DNA of 64,000 nucleotides from Sorghum bicolor (Eukaryota; Streptophyta; Magnoliopsida; Poales; Poaceae). This document shows positions 36,301 through 49,779 of the stretch, piece after piece. Under the pieces are notes generated by a model. It was not told where the DNA came from and did not search any database. It worked only from the letters and a program-made list of their open reading frames with translations. A program made the position numbers and the translations under genes. Every line of letters begins with the position of its first letter. Positions within the stretch are counted from its first letter, which is position 1. The stretch lies in NCBI RefSeq assembly GCF_000003195.3, contig NC_012875.2:12949129-13013128 (forward strand). Direction: 5' to 3'.

Positions 36301-37867
36301 TCTCAAAAAGTTATGAAACTTTGTAGTTGATAACTTTTTGTTTTGGAATCATCTTGTCATGCAAAAACTATATTTGAATTTTTTAAATTTGAAAATTCTT
36401 TGCCGAGTGTTTTTCATTGTCACTCGGCAAACACCTTCTTTGCCGAGTGTCAAAAATAAAACACTCCGCAAAGAAAATTTCAAATCGAATTTTGAAGCCC
36501 TAAACGAATTCAAATCAAAAAGTTTTTAACTACAAAGTTGTATAACTTCTCAAGATATACAACATTTATTTTGATCAATTCTATATTTTGACAAAGCCAA
36601 AACAAATTTATTTACAAATTTTACATCTCTCTTATAGTATATGAAACTACAAGACAGATATATAAGATTTTAGAAAAATATTAGAATCACCATGTCGGAT
36701 GAACATGTGACATAATAACCAAAATAAACTCTGTAGATCTTGAGATGTTATGAAATTTTGTATTTGGTAACTTTTTTATTTGAGTTCATCTTGGCATGCA
36801 AATCCGCATTTTTAATTGAAAGTTTTAAATTTTGATTTATTTAAACAACCTGGTTCGGAAAAACTCTCTAAATAAACTTTGTAGATCTCAAAAAGTTATG
36901 AAACTTTATAGTTGATAACTTTTTCTTTTGAAATCATCTTGTCATGCAAAAACTACATTTGAATTTCTTAAATTTGAAAATTCTTTGCCGAGTGTTTTTC
37001 TTTTACACTCGGCAAAGGCCTTCTTTCCCGAGTTTCAAAAATTAAACACTCAGCAAAGAAAATTTCAAATCGAATTTTGAAGCCCTAAACGAATTCAAAT
37101 AAAAAAGTTTTTAACGACAAAGTTGTATAACTTCTCAAGATCTACAACATTTATTTTGATCATTTCTTTATTTGACAAAGCCAAAACAAATTTATTTACA
37201 AATTTTACATCTCTTTTATAGTATATGAAACTACAAGACAGATATATAAGATTTTAGAAAAATATTTGAATCACCTTGTCGGATGAACATATGACAAAAT
37301 AACCATAATAAACTCTGTAGATCTTGAGATGTTATGAAATTTTGTATTTGGCAACTTTTTTATTTGAGTTCATCTTGTCGTGCAAAACCGCGTTTTTAAT
37401 TGAAAATTTTAAAATTTGATTTTTTTAACTACCTCCGATGGAAAAACTCTCAAAATAAACTTTGTAGATCTCAAAAAGTTATGAAACTTTGTAGTTGATA
37501 ACTTTTTGTTTTAAAATCATCTTGTCATGCAAAAACTACATTTGAATTTGTTAAATTTAAAAATTCTTTGCCGAGTGTTTTTCTTTGACACTCGGCAAAG
37601 ACCTTCTTTGCCTAGTGTCAAAAATAAAACACTCGGCAAAGAAAATTTCAAATCAAATTTTGAAGCACTAAACGAATTCAAATCAAAAAGTTTTTAACTA
37701 CAAAGTTGTATAACTTCTCAAGATCTACAATATTTATTTTGATCATTTCTTTATTTGACAAAGACAAAACAAATTTATTTACAAATTTTAGATTTCTCTT
37801 ATAGTATATGAAACTACAAGACATATATATAAGATTTTAGAAAAATATTAGAATCACCATGTCGGAT

Positions 37868-40800
37868 GAACATAGGACAAAATAACCAAACTAAACTCTG
37901 TAGATCTCGAGATGTTATGAAATTTTGTATTTGGCAACTTTTTTATTTGAGTTCATTTTGTCATTGAAAACCGCGTTTTTAATTGAAAGTTTTAAATTTT
38001 GATTTTTTTAAACAACCTCGTTCGGAAAAACTCTCTAGATACACTTTGTAGATCTCAAAAAGTTATAAAACTTTATAGTTGATAACTTTTTATTTTGAAA
38101 TCATCTTGTCATGCAAAAACTACATCTGAATTTCTTAAATTTGAAAATTCTTTTCCGAGTGTTTTTCTTTTACACTCGGCAAAGACCTTCTTTCCCGAGT
38201 GTCAAAAATGAAACACTCGGCAAAGAAAATTTCAAATCGAATTTTGAAGCCCTAAACGAATTCAACGAATTCAAATTAAAAAGTTTTTAACTACAAAGTT
38301 GTACTACTTCTCAAGATCTAGAACATTTATTTTGATCGTTTCTTTATTTGACAAAGCTAAAACAAATTTATTTATGAATTTTACATCTCTCTTATAGTAT
38401 ATGAAACTACAAGACACATATATAAGATTTTAGAAAAATATTAGAATCACCATGTCGGATGAACATATGACAAAATAACTAAAATAAAATCTGTGGATCT
38501 GGAGATGTTATGAAATTTTGTATTTGGCAACTTTTTTATTTGAGTTCATCTTGTCATACAAAACCGCGTTTTCAATTGAAATTTTAAATTTTGATTTTTT
38601 TAAACAACCTCGGATGGAAAAACTCTCTAAATAAACTTTGTAGATCTCAAAAAGTTATGAAACTTTGTAGTTGATAACTTTTTATTTTGAAATCATCTTG
38701 TCATGCAAAAACTACATTTGAATTTCTTAAATTTGAAAATTCTTTGCCGAGTGTTTTTCTTTAACACTCGGCAAAGACCTTCTTTGCCGAGTGTCAAAAA
38801 TAAAACACTCGGCAAAGAAAATTTCAAATCGAATTTTGAAGCCCTAAACGAATTCAAATTAAAAAGTTTTTAACTACAAAGTTGTACAAATTATCAAGAT
38901 CTACAACATCTATTTTGATCGTTTCTTTATTTGACAAAGCCAAAATAAATTTATTTATAAATTTTACATCTCTCTTATACTATATGAAACTACAAGACAG
39001 ATATATAAGATTTTAGAAAAATATTAGAATCACCATGTCGGATGAACATATGATAAAATAACCAAAATAAACTCTGTAGATCTTGAGATGTTATGAAATT
39101 TTGTATTTGGCAACTTTTTTATTTGAGTTCATCTTGTCATGCAAAACCACGTTTTTAATTGAAAATTTTAAAATTTGATTTTTTTGATACAACCTCGGAT
39201 GGAAAAACTCTCTAAATAAACTTTGTAGATCTCAAAAAGTTATAAAACTTTATAGCTGATAACTTTTTGTTTTGAAATCATCTTGTCATGCAAAAACTAC
39301 ATTTGAATTTCTTAAATTTAAAAATTCTTTGCCGAGTGTTTTTGTTTGACACTCGGCAAAGAACTTGTTTGCCAAGTGTCGACAACAAAACACTTGGCAA
39401 AGAAAATTTCAAATCAAATTTTGAAGTCCTAAACGAATTCAAATCAAAAAGTTTTTAACTACAAAGTTGTATAACTTCTCAAGATCTACAACATTCTCAA
39501 GATCTACAACATCTATTTTGATCGTTTCTTTATTTGACAAAGCCAAAATAAATTTATTTATAAATTTTACATCTCTCTTATAGTATATGAAACTACAAGA
39601 CAGATATATAAGATTTTAGAAAAATATTAGAATCACCATGTCGGATGAACATATGACAAAATAACCAAAATAAACTCTGTAGATCTTGAGATGTTATGAA
39701 ATTTTGTATTTGGCAATTTTTTTATTTGAGTTCATCTTGTCATGCAAAACGGCGTTTTTAATTGAAAATTTTAAAATTTGATTTTTTTAGACAACCTTTG
39801 ATGGAAAAAGTCTCTAAATAAATTTTGTAGACCTCAAAAAGTTATGAAACTTTGTAGTTGATAACTTTTTTTTTGAAATCATCTTGTCATGCAAAAACTA
39901 CATTGGAATCTCTTAAATTTGAAAATTCTTTGCCGAGTGTTTTTCTTTGACACTCGGCAAAGACCTTCTTTGCCGAGTGTCAAAAATAAAACACTCGGCA
40001 AATAAAATTTCAAATCGAATTTTGAAGCACTAAACGAATTCAAATTAAAAAATTTTAACTACAAAGTTGTACAACTTCTCAAGATCTACAACATTTATTT
40101 TGATCGTTTCTTTATTTGACAAAGCCAAAACAAATTTATTTATAAATTTTACATCTCTCTCTTATATTATATGAAACTACAAGACAGATATATAAGATTT
40201 TAGAAAAATATAAGAATCACCATGTCGGATGAACATATGACAAAATAACCAAAATAAACTCTGTAGATCTTGAGATGTTATGAAATTTTGTATTTGGCAA
40301 CTTTTTTATCTGAGTTCATCTTGTCATGCAAAACTGCGTTTTTAATTAAAAATTTTAAAATTTGATTTTTTTAAACAACCTCGGATGGAAAAACTCTCTA
40401 AATAAACTTTGTAGATCTCAAAAAGTTATGAAACTACATAGTTGATAACTTTTTATTTTGAAATCATCTTGTCATGCAAAAACTACATTTGAATTTCTTA
40501 AATTTGAAAATTCTTTACCGAGTGTTTTTCTTTTACACTCGGCAAAGACCTTCTTTCCCGAGTGTCAAAAATGAAACACTCGGCAAAGAAAATTTCAAAT
40601 CGAATTTTCAAGCCCTAAACGAATTCAAATCAAAAAGTTTTTAACTACAAAGTTGTATAACTTCTCAAGATCTACAACATTTATTTTGATCATTTCTTTA
40701 TTTGACAAAGCCAAAACAAATTTATTTATAAATTTTACATCTCTCTCTTAGAGTATATGAAACTAAAAGACAGATATATAAGATTTTAGAAAAATATTAG

Positions 40801-43765
40801 AATCACCATGTCGGATGAACATAGGACAAAATAACCAAACTAAACTCTGTAGATCTCGAGATGTTATGAAATTTTGTATTTGGCAACTTTTTTATTTGAG
40901 TTCATTTTGTCATTGAAAACCGCGTTTTTAATTGAAAGTTTTAAATTTTGATTTTTTTAAACAACCTCGTTCGGAAAAACTCTCTAGATACACTTTGTAG
41001 ATCTCAAAAAGTTATAAAACTTTATAGTTGATAACTTTTTATTTTGAAATCATCTTGTCATGCAAAAACTACATCTGAATTTCTTAAATTTGAAAATTCT
41101 TTTCCGAGTGTTTTTCTTTTACACTCGGCAAAGACCTTCTTTCCCGAGTGTCAAAAATGAAACACTCGGCAAAGAAAATTTCAAATCGAATTTTGAAGCC
41201 CTAAACGAATTCAACGAATTCAAATTAAAAAGTTTTTAACTACAAAGTTGTACTACTTCTCAAGATCTAGAACATTTATTTTGATCGTTTCTTTATTTGA
41301 CAAAGCTAAAACAAATTTATTTATGAATTTTACATCTCTCTTATAGTATATGAAACTACAAGACACATATATAAGATTTTAGAAAAATATTAGAATCACC
41401 ATGTCGGATGAACATATGACAAAATAACTAAAATAAAATCTGTGGATCTGGAGATGTTATGAAATTTTGTATTTGGCAACTTTTTTATTTGAGTTCATCT
41501 TGTCATACAAAACCGCGTTTTCAATTGAAATTTTAAATTTTGATTTTTTTAAACAACCTCGGATGGAAAAACTCTCTAAATAAACTTTGTAGATCTCAAA
41601 AAGTTATGAAACTTTGTAGTTGATAACTTTTTATTTTGAAATCATCTTGTCATGCAAAAACTACATTTGAATTTCTTAAATTTGAAAATTCTTTGCCGAG
41701 TGTTTTTCTTTAACACTCGGCAAAGACCTTCTTTGCCGAGTGTCAAAAATAAAACACTCGGCAAAGAAAATTTCAAATCGAATTTTGAAGCCCTAAACGA
41801 ATTCAAATTAAAAAGTTTTTAACTACAAAGTTGTACAAATTATCAAGATCTACAACATCTATTTTGATTGTTTCTTTATTTGACAAAGCCAAAATAAATT
41901 TATTTATAAATTTTACATCTCTCTTATACTATATGAAACTACAAGACAGATATATAAGATTTTAGAAAAATATTAGAATCACCATGTCGGATGAACATAT
42001 GATAAAATAACCAAAATAAACTCTGTAGATCTTGAGATGTTATGAAATTTTGTATTTGGCAACTTTTTTATTTGAGTTCATCTTGTCATGCAAAACCACG
42101 TTTTTAATTGAAAATTTTAAAATTTGATTTTTTTGATACAACCTCGGATGGAAAAACTCTCTAAATAAACTTTGTAGATCTCAAAAAGTTATAAAACTTT
42201 ATAGCTGATAACTTTTTGTTTTGAAATCATCTTGTCATGCAAAAACTACATTTGAATTTCTTAAATTTAAAAATTCTTTGCCGAGTGTTTTTGTTTGACA
42301 CTCGGCAAAGAACTTGTTTGCCAAGTGTCGACAACAAAACACTTGGCAAAGAAAATTTCAAATCAAATTTTGAAGTCCTAAACGAATTCAAATCAAAAAG
42401 TTTTTAACTACAAAGTTGTATAACTTCTCAAGATCTACAACATTCTCAAGATCTACAACATCTATTTTGATCGTTTCTTTATTTGACAAAGCCAAAATAA
42501 ATTTATTTATAAATTTTACATCTCTCTTATAGTATATGAAACTACAAGACAGATATATAAGAATTTAGAAAAATATTAGAATCACCATGTCGGATGAACA
42601 TATGACAAAATAACCAAAATAAACTCTGTAGATCTTGAGATGTTATGAAATTTTGTATTTGGCAACTTTTTTATTTGAGTTCATCTTGTCATGCAAAACG
42701 GCGTTTTTAATTGAAAATTTTAAAATTTGATTTTTTTAGACAACCTCTGATGGAAAAAGTCTCTAAATAAATTTTGTAGACCTCAAAAAGTTATGAAACT
42801 TTGTAGTTGATAACTTTTTTTTTGAAATCATCTTGTCTTGCAAAAACTACATTGGAATCTCTTAAATTTGAAAATTCTTTGCCGAGTGTTTTTCTTTGAC
42901 ACTCGGCAAAGACCTTCTTTGCCGAGTGTCAAAAATAAAACACTCGGCAAATAAAATTTCAAATCGAATTTTGAAGCAATAAACGAATTCAAATTAAAAA
43001 ATTTTAACTACAAAGTTGTACAACTTCTCAAGATCTACAACATTTATTTTGATCGTTTCTTTATTTGACAAAGCCAAAACAAATTTATTTATAAATTTTA
43101 CATCTCTCTCTTATATTATATGAAACTACAAGACAGATATATAAGATTTTAGAAAAATATAAGAATCACCATGTCGGATGAACATATGACAAAATAACCA
43201 AAATAAACTCTGTAGATCTTGAGATGTTATGAAATTTTGTATTTGGCAACTTTTTTATCTGAGTTCATCTTGTCATGCAAAACTGCGTTTTTAATTAAAA
43301 ATTTTAAAATTTGATTTTTTTAAACAACCTCGGATGGAAAAACTCTCTAAATAAACTTTGTAGATCTCAAAAAGTTATGAAACTACATAGTTGATAACTT
43401 TTTATTTTGAAATCATCTTGTCATGCAAAAACTACATTTGAATTTCTTAAATTTGAAAATTCTTTACCGAGTGTTTTTCTTTTACACTCGGCAAAGACCT
43501 TCTTTCCCGAGTGTCAAAAATGAAACACTCGGCAAAGAAAATTTCAAATCGAATTTTCAAGCCCTAAACGAATTCAAATCAAAAAGTTTTTAACTACAAA
43601 GTTGTATAACTTCTCAAGATCTACAACATTTATTTTGATCATTTCTTTATTTGACAAAGCCAAAACAAATTTATTTATAAATTTTACATCTCTCTCTTAG
43701 AGTATATGAAACTAAAAGACAGATATATAAGATTTTAGAAAAATATTAGAATCACCATGTCGGAT
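37868..43765. repeat. Near-identical 2949-bp tandem duplication of five satellite units
   Basis: 37868-40816 and 40817-43765 align base for base with a constant offset of 2949 and only a handful of differences, such as gattttag against gaatttag at 39612/42561. Private markers occur in both: gaattcaacgaattc at 38256 and 41205, and the doubled ctcaagatctacaacatt at 39478 and 42427. Outside the pair, units differ much more. Confidence 0.9.
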
Positions 43766-43968
43766 GAACATATGACAAAATAACCAAACTAAACTCTGTA
43801 GATCTTGAGATGTTATGAAATTTTGTATTTGGTAACTTTTTTATTTGAGTTCATCTTGTCGTGCAAAACCGCGTTTTTAATTGAAAATTTTAACTTTTGG
43901 TTGTTTTTAAACAACCTCGGATGGAAAACTCTCTAAATAAACTTTGTTGATCTCAAAAAGTTATGAAA

Positions 43969-43973
43969 CTTTG
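43969..43973. repeat. Target-site duplication of TAT element, left (CTTTG)
   Basis: CTTTG here and at 56420-56424. Removing the element rejoins the satellite as gaaactttgtagttg. Confidence 0.95.
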
Positions 43974-44695
43974 TGTTGACACCGTTTTTGGGCACGTGTC
44001 CATGTTTGGTAAAGTGCAGGAAGGTAGGACAAGACGGCGGTGTTTTGTCTACAGGATGAATTGCCGATGAGGATGGTTGCCGATGAAGGAAGGGTTGAAC
44101 ATGACTAAGTCTATAGGTGGTGATGTGTCTGTGCCGATGGCTATGACAAGGAAGTCTGCCGATGGCTATGACAGGGGAGTCTGCTGATGATACGGAGGGA
44201 GAGTCCGGAAGCTGCCGATCGGTTTGTGGAGGTGTTCCAGTTTGTCACGGGGGGATAGCTTTATGTTTTCCTTAGTTATTTAAATCGTTTTGTATACGGA
44301 TTCTGTGTAATTTAGAATTCGAATTCTAGTCGTGTCTGGTTGTAGCTCTTTGAGCAGGGTATAAATATAGACCCTAGGGCTTTGTAATGATCGATCCTAT
44401 CAATCAATCAAACACACGTTTTTACTCATATTCCAGCATCTACTTTTTCGACGACTTTGTCATACTTTTTCCTTTTCATTACGAGTTCTTAGGAATTCGT
44501 CGACTTAAGCTCGGCGTGTTCTCAAGTTCCGCGTGTGTACCTCTTAGCCGTGACATCCGGGCGCATCACTGTTGTCAGGACTAAAGTATTAGAGTTACCA
44601 CCTTTGCCGATAGTAAGGTCAAATCGGCTGGCACGCCTTAACGTTTGAATCGGGTATTAGCCCTTTGTGTTTGCAGATCAACTTTTGCACCAACA
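43974..44695 (+). repeat. 5' LTR of TAT element
   Basis: 722 bp, equal in length to the 3' LTR at 55698-56419. It is rich in GCCGAT/ATCGGC hexamers. Confidence 0.97.
44360..44367 (+). promoter_or_regulatory. TATA box of TAT 5' LTR
   Basis: TATAAATA in GCAGGGTATAAATATAGACC, identical in the 3' LTR at 56084-56091. Confidence 0.75.
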
Positions 44696-44702
44696 CATCT
44701 TT

Positions 44703-44720
44703 TGGCACGCCCAGTGGGAC
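44703..44720 (+). other. Primer binding site of TAT element
   Basis: TGGCACGCCCAGTGGGAC, 7 nt after the LTR. The start TGG and the position suit a tRNA primer site. I do not assign the tRNA. Confidence 0.7.
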
Positions 44721-44741
44721 TGATTCAAGATCAAGATCAAC

Positions 44742-47465
44742 ATGTCGACTTCTGAGTTTGATCAAGAGAACGTCATCCCCGTGACAGAAGCCAATCTCAA
44801 GGATGAGCAGAAGCAAGCTATTGCTAAAGCCATGGAGGATTACAAGCAGCAATGCCTGAGGTCCTTCAGCATGAACAGGAGCGGTGAGGTGATTCAGAAG
44901 GATGCACTGCCGGCACCTCGGCAGGTCACTTTTGAAGCCAATCCCGGCAAACTTCAAGAGATGGTTGACAGCGCTATCAACCATGCTTTGATCAACCAAG
45001 CTGGTGTACTGTCTAATACGGTTTTCAATGCCGTGGCAAGAACTTTCAAGGAAGGACAATTGCCACCAGATTATGTGGGCCCTACTTATCATCAGCCAGG
45101 GTCACCGGTGGTCACAGCTCCATCGGCTGCTGCGGCCGCTGCGGGTTCACAAACTACCGTTCCTCCAAGTACGTTGGGAGTTACGAATGCACAATCTACG
45201 CCGATGACGACCAATCCGTAGACTTCAGATGGGCAGATTAAACTCGCTACAGATCTGTTGGCATCGGCAATGACAGGACTAACTCCTCCTCCCAACTGGT
45301 GGGGTTATGGCATGCCTCCAGAGTTAACGCCGGGTACATCGCAGACGACTGATATGAGAGACAAGACTCCTATGGCATCGGCACCTCCCAATATGCCGAT
45401 GAACCAGAGTCCCCATTATACTACAACCACTACTGCAAGACCTTACACTGGGAATTCTCAAGCTCCAATGTTCCAGATGCCTAACACATCGGCAGATTCA
45501 ATGCTGATGCAACAAAGGTCTATGGCTCAATTAGGGTATGTCAATTCAATGACGATGCCCAATTACCAGTCATCGGCAGGGCCTATGCCGATGAACGCAA
45601 ATAGTGGATGGCTTGGGCAGCAAGTCTTTCCGCAAACACCCCAACAGAGTCACCAAGCTACAGGATTCCAGCAAGGACAGATCTATCCCGGGTTCCAGAA
45701 TCAGGGGATCCCTAACCAGCCAATGAATCTCGGGCAGCAGCTCGGCGGACAGCAGATTGGCGGGCAACAGCTTCGTGGTCCACAGGTTGGAGGCCAGATG
45801 ATCAACCCAATGTTCCGTGCAGATCGTGCACCGAACAGACACGTGGAGGCTTACCAGCAGGTGCCGGATCCACAACCTCCTCATCGGCATGCTTATTGGG
45901 CTGATAAGATTGCTGAAGTAATGAGAGACCAATTCGGGATAAAACCCAAAGTCAATACTTACTCTTATCGGACACCGTATCCTCCCGCATACGACTTGAT
46001 CCCGCTTCCACATCGGTACAAGGTACCGGATTTTACTAAATTTTCTGGGCAGGATGACACGTCGACCATGGAACACGTCAACAGGTTCATCATTCAATGC
46101 GGAGAAGCTGGTAACAGGGACGAGTTAAGGGTTCGTCTATTTTCATCATCATTGTCTGGATCGGCTTTTACTTGGTTCATATCACTACCTCCCAACTCAG
46201 TGATTACTTGGGCCGATCTGGAGAAACAGTTCCACAAATACTTCTTTTCTGGGGTCCATGAGAAGAATATTACCGATTTGGTCAAATTGAGGCAACGCAA
46301 TGATGAATCGGTTGAAAGTTTTGTGCAAAGGATACGGGAAGTCAAGAACAAGTCCTATAGTCTGGTTCTGGACGATCGGCAGCTAGCCGATTTGGCTTTC
46401 CAGGGTTTGTTGCCACACATCAGGGACAAATATGCATCTCAAGAGTTTGAAAGCTTAAGTCATCTGGTGCAAAGAATCTCTGATCAAGACATCAAGCCAT
46501 TTGAGCCCAGGAGAACATGGAACAAAAAGGTGTCGTTCGTTGATGAAGCAACAAGCTCGGATTCTGATGAGGAACCAGTCATCGGCTTGGCAGAGTGGGT
46601 GAAAAACAAGAAGCCGATGTCTTGTCCTTTTGGACATAAAGAACCAGAGAAATTTACGTTTGACACCGCTAAAGCTGATAGGATATTCGACTTTCTGCTC
46701 CAGGAAGGTCAGATCAAACTGTCACCTAATCACGTGATCCCATCGGCCGAAGAATTGAAAAGGATGAAATATTGCAAGTGGCACAATGCAACTTCTCATG
46801 ACACTAACGAGTGCAAGGTGTTCAGACAGCAACTACAATCGGCTATAGAATCTGGGAGAATCAAATTTGACAACTCCAAGACCCAGAAGCCGATGAAGAT
46901 TGACCAACATCCTTTCCCAACGAACATGTTGGATGCTAAGGGAAAAGCCAAGGTCTTAACCTCAGAAGCAGCTGAAAGAAGTGCATCGGTGGATCCTCAG
47001 CATCAAGTCACTACTGCCGATGCGAGAGGAAGGGGCTTGGTCCAGGAAGGAACCAGCTCAGGAAGGCCTCCCCGATCTGGGATTGTAATAACTCACAGAA
47101 GGCCTCGGGAAACTTGGCAGCAACGAGAAGATCGGTACCGGCGCCAGCAAGAAGATTATCGTCGGGAAGAAGAAAGACGCCGACAGGAGTGGAATCGGCA
47201 TAGGGATCACTGGAATTGTCCGTTCTTCATCCATTGCTGGGAGGAGAATATCAAGCTTCCTACTGTCAGAGATTGCCCTGAGTGCAACGGTTATGATCGG
47301 TACGACAGATCCGATCGGAATTATCGTGATAATGATCGGCGCTTCGATGGGCCGATTAGAAGGACAGCATCCGTCCATGATCGGCTTGGGGGCAGACTCA
47401 GTGTGCACGACAGGCTTGGTGATCGTGTCTAATATCTTCCCAGGAACCAGGAAGAACTTGAGGAG
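44742..47465 (+). pseudogene. gag: gag of TAT element (two in-frame stops)
   Basis: ATG 44742 lies 21 nt after the primer site (MSTSEFDQENVIPVTEANL). One frame runs through TAG 45219 and TAA 47430 without a shift; CAG and CAA are likely originals. An Ala/Pro- and then Met/Gln/Pro-rich region (about 45090-45860) precedes the capsid region (about 45890-46480). Capsid phrases include RVRLFSSSLSGSAFTWF, WADLEKQFHKYF and RNDESVESFVQRIREVKN. A Cys/His segment with CKWHN and NECKVF follows near 46770. Further on is a very basic Arg/Glu/Gln tract (about 47095-47215) leading to a four-Cys segment (CPFFIHC then CPEC) at about 47217-47288. Gag forms the particle and packages RNA. Confidence 0.9.
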
Positions 47466-48389
47466 ATGGCTAATGCACGAGTTCCCGATGAATTCATATT
47501 TTGCAGGGATGCCAATGCACATCGGATGGAGTCAAGGGAAAATCATCGCCCGGCAAAAAGGCAGAAGCCGCTTCCTCCATGGTGTCCAGAAGGGTTGACC
47601 AAGACACAGAAAAGGAGGTTGCAGCGCGAAAGGCGAGAAGGGCTAAGCAAGGGCGAAAACTCTGGTCAATCTAGAGATCAGCAGCAATCAGATCCCAAGG
47701 GGGAGGGTCCATCGGCAGATGTTAACATGGACTTTATGTTGCCGATGGAGTTTCTTGCGCCATCCAGTGATGATGAGTTGGAATTTTCCAACCAAATAGC
47801 TCAATTGGCTCTGGATCCGATGACAGCTATCTTCGAGAAACCTGCCGATGACGAAAGACAACATCTCAAGGCTCTGTTTGTCAAAGGGAGGGTTGATGGG
47901 CAGCCGATGACCAAGATTCTAGTTGATGGTGGTGCTGCTATCAATATCATGTCGTATGCAGTATATCGGAAGCTTGGGAGAGGGGATCAGGATTTGACCA
48001 AGACCGATATGATGCTTAAAGACTTTGAAGGGAATGTGTCTCCAGTCAAGGGGGCAATATGTGTAGAGTTGACCATCGGCAGCAAAACCTTGCCGACAAC
48101 CTTCTTTGTGATCAGTGGAAACGGTGCTTACAACTTGCTATTGGGAAGAGATTGGATTCACGCTAATTGTTGCATCCCGTCTACAATGCACCAATGCTTG
48201 GTTCAGTGGGTAGGAGACAAAATTGAGATTGTCCCGGGAGATTCTTCTTATGTCATTGCATCGGCAGAGGCGGACACCTATGAGAGGACTAGGTGTATTT
48301 CAGGAGAAGTTTGGGAGAAGGATTTTCTCAAGGTTGCCGATTACGAGATTCCACCGATCCAAGCAGTCGGCTCTGATGAAGGTTTTTGA
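47466..48389 (+). pseudogene. pro: Protease region of TAT polyprotein
   Basis: In the same frame as gag. After a basic linker and an acidic stretch, the retropepsin active site LVDGGAAINIMSY has its Asp at 47925-47927 (DGG in place of DSG/DTG, as is usual in this lineage). LLLGRDWIH lies near 48138. The protease cleaves the polyprotein. The frame ends at TGA 48387; the coding signal continues in a shifted frame from ATG 48389 to about 48525, then shifts again into the RT frame. Two small indels therefore separate protease from RT. Confidence 0.88.
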
Positions 48390-48537
48390 TGGATAGGTTC
48401 GCCGATGATGGAAAGTTAGGCCAGGGATTCACATCGGCCGATGATCTGGTAAAAGTAGATATAGGTAGTGGTGATAAACCTAGACCCACTTTTATTAGTG
48501 CTAAGTTAGATTCTGAGTGTAAGCGAAGTTAACTGAT

Positions 48538-49776
48538 TTGTTAAAGGAAGATAAAGATTGCTTTGCTTGGGATTATACTGAGATGCCTGGTTTGGACCGA
48601 TCAATCGTTGAACATCGGTTGCCTATCAAGTCTAGATTTCGGCCACATCAACAGCCAGCTCGCCGATGTAATCCTAACATCCTCCCTGATATTAAGGCCG
48701 AAATCACCAAACTTATTGAAGCTAAGTTTATTCGGCAGTGTCGGTATGCCGAATGGATTTCCAATGTTGTTCCGGTCTACAAGAAGAACGGGAAGCTTCG
48801 GGTATGCATTGATTTCAGGAATCTCAATAAAGCTACACCGATGGATGGATACCCAATGCCTGTTGCCGATCTGCTGGTTGATGCTGCGGCTTGGCATCGG
48901 ATCATTAGCTTTATGGATGGCAATGCAGGATACAATCAAATATTCATGGCAGAGGAAGATATTCCAAAGACTGCATTTAGATGTCCTGGTCATGTCGGAT
49001 TGTTTGAATGGGTAGTCATGACCTTTGGCCTAAAGAATGCTGGTGCTACATATCAAAGGGCCATGAATTTTATTTTTCATGAGTTCATCGGTAAGCTGGT
49101 AGAGATTTATATTGATGATGTGGTGGTTAAGTCTGGAGACTTCGCAAAGCATCTTGCCGATCTGCGAAAGGTGTTGGAATGCACAAGGAAGCATGGTTTG
49201 AAAATGAATCCCAATAAGTGTGCATTTGGCGTATCGGCAGGACAATTTCTTGGTTTCATGGTGCATCAAAGGGGGATTGAGATAAGTCAAAGATCTATCG
49301 ATGCCATCAATAAGATAGTGGCCCCTACCAACAAGACTGAGCTCCAGTCCTTGATCGGCAAGGTAAATTTTATCAGAAGATTTATATCTAATTTGTCTGG
49401 TAAAATTCGTGCTTTCAGTCCTCTTCTTAAGTTAAAGGCCGATCAAGAGTTTGTTTGGAGAGAAGAACAGCAGTTGGCTCTGGATGAAATCAAGAATTAT
49501 TTAGTAAATCCTCCAGTTCTAATTCCACCTCAGCAAGGAAAACCCTTCAGATTGTATTTGTCTACCGATGGGATTGTCATCGGTTCGGCTTTGATTCAGG
49601 AGTTTGAAGGGAAAGAGCGTGTAATTTATTATTTAAGCAGGAGGCTGATTGATGCTGAGACCAGGTATTCGGCTATCGAGAAACTGTGCTTATGCTTATA
49701 TTTCTCTTGTATCAAGTTGAGGCACTACTTGTTGTCGGTCGAATGCACTGTTATTTGCAAGGATGATGTAGTCTGA
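48538..49776 (+). pseudogene. pol: Reverse transcriptase and first RNase H of TAT element
   Basis: RT contains VVPVYKKNGKLRVCIDFRNL, YPMPVADLLVDAA, FMDGNAGYNQI, VVMTFGLKNAGATYQRAMN and the catalytic YIDD at 49108-49119, then GFMVHQRGIE. RNase H starts near 49540 (LYLSTDGIVIGSAL; the first catalytic Asp is kept) and continues with YYLSRRLIDAETRYSAIEKL. The frame ends at TGA 49774, but the next codons continue in frame, so a CGA to TGA change is likely. Confidence 0.92.
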
Positions 49777-49779
49777 TAT

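Larger units (their letters stand above)
33400..43973. repeat. Satellite array, block 3
   Basis: About 18 units of the 584-591-bp repeat. The start is scrambled by internal deletions near 33536 and 33571. One unit has lost the core spacer (34691-34711). The last third contains a 2949-bp tandem duplication. The block is cut inside a unit at ctttg (43969-43973), where the TAT element is inserted. It has no genes. Confidence 0.93.
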
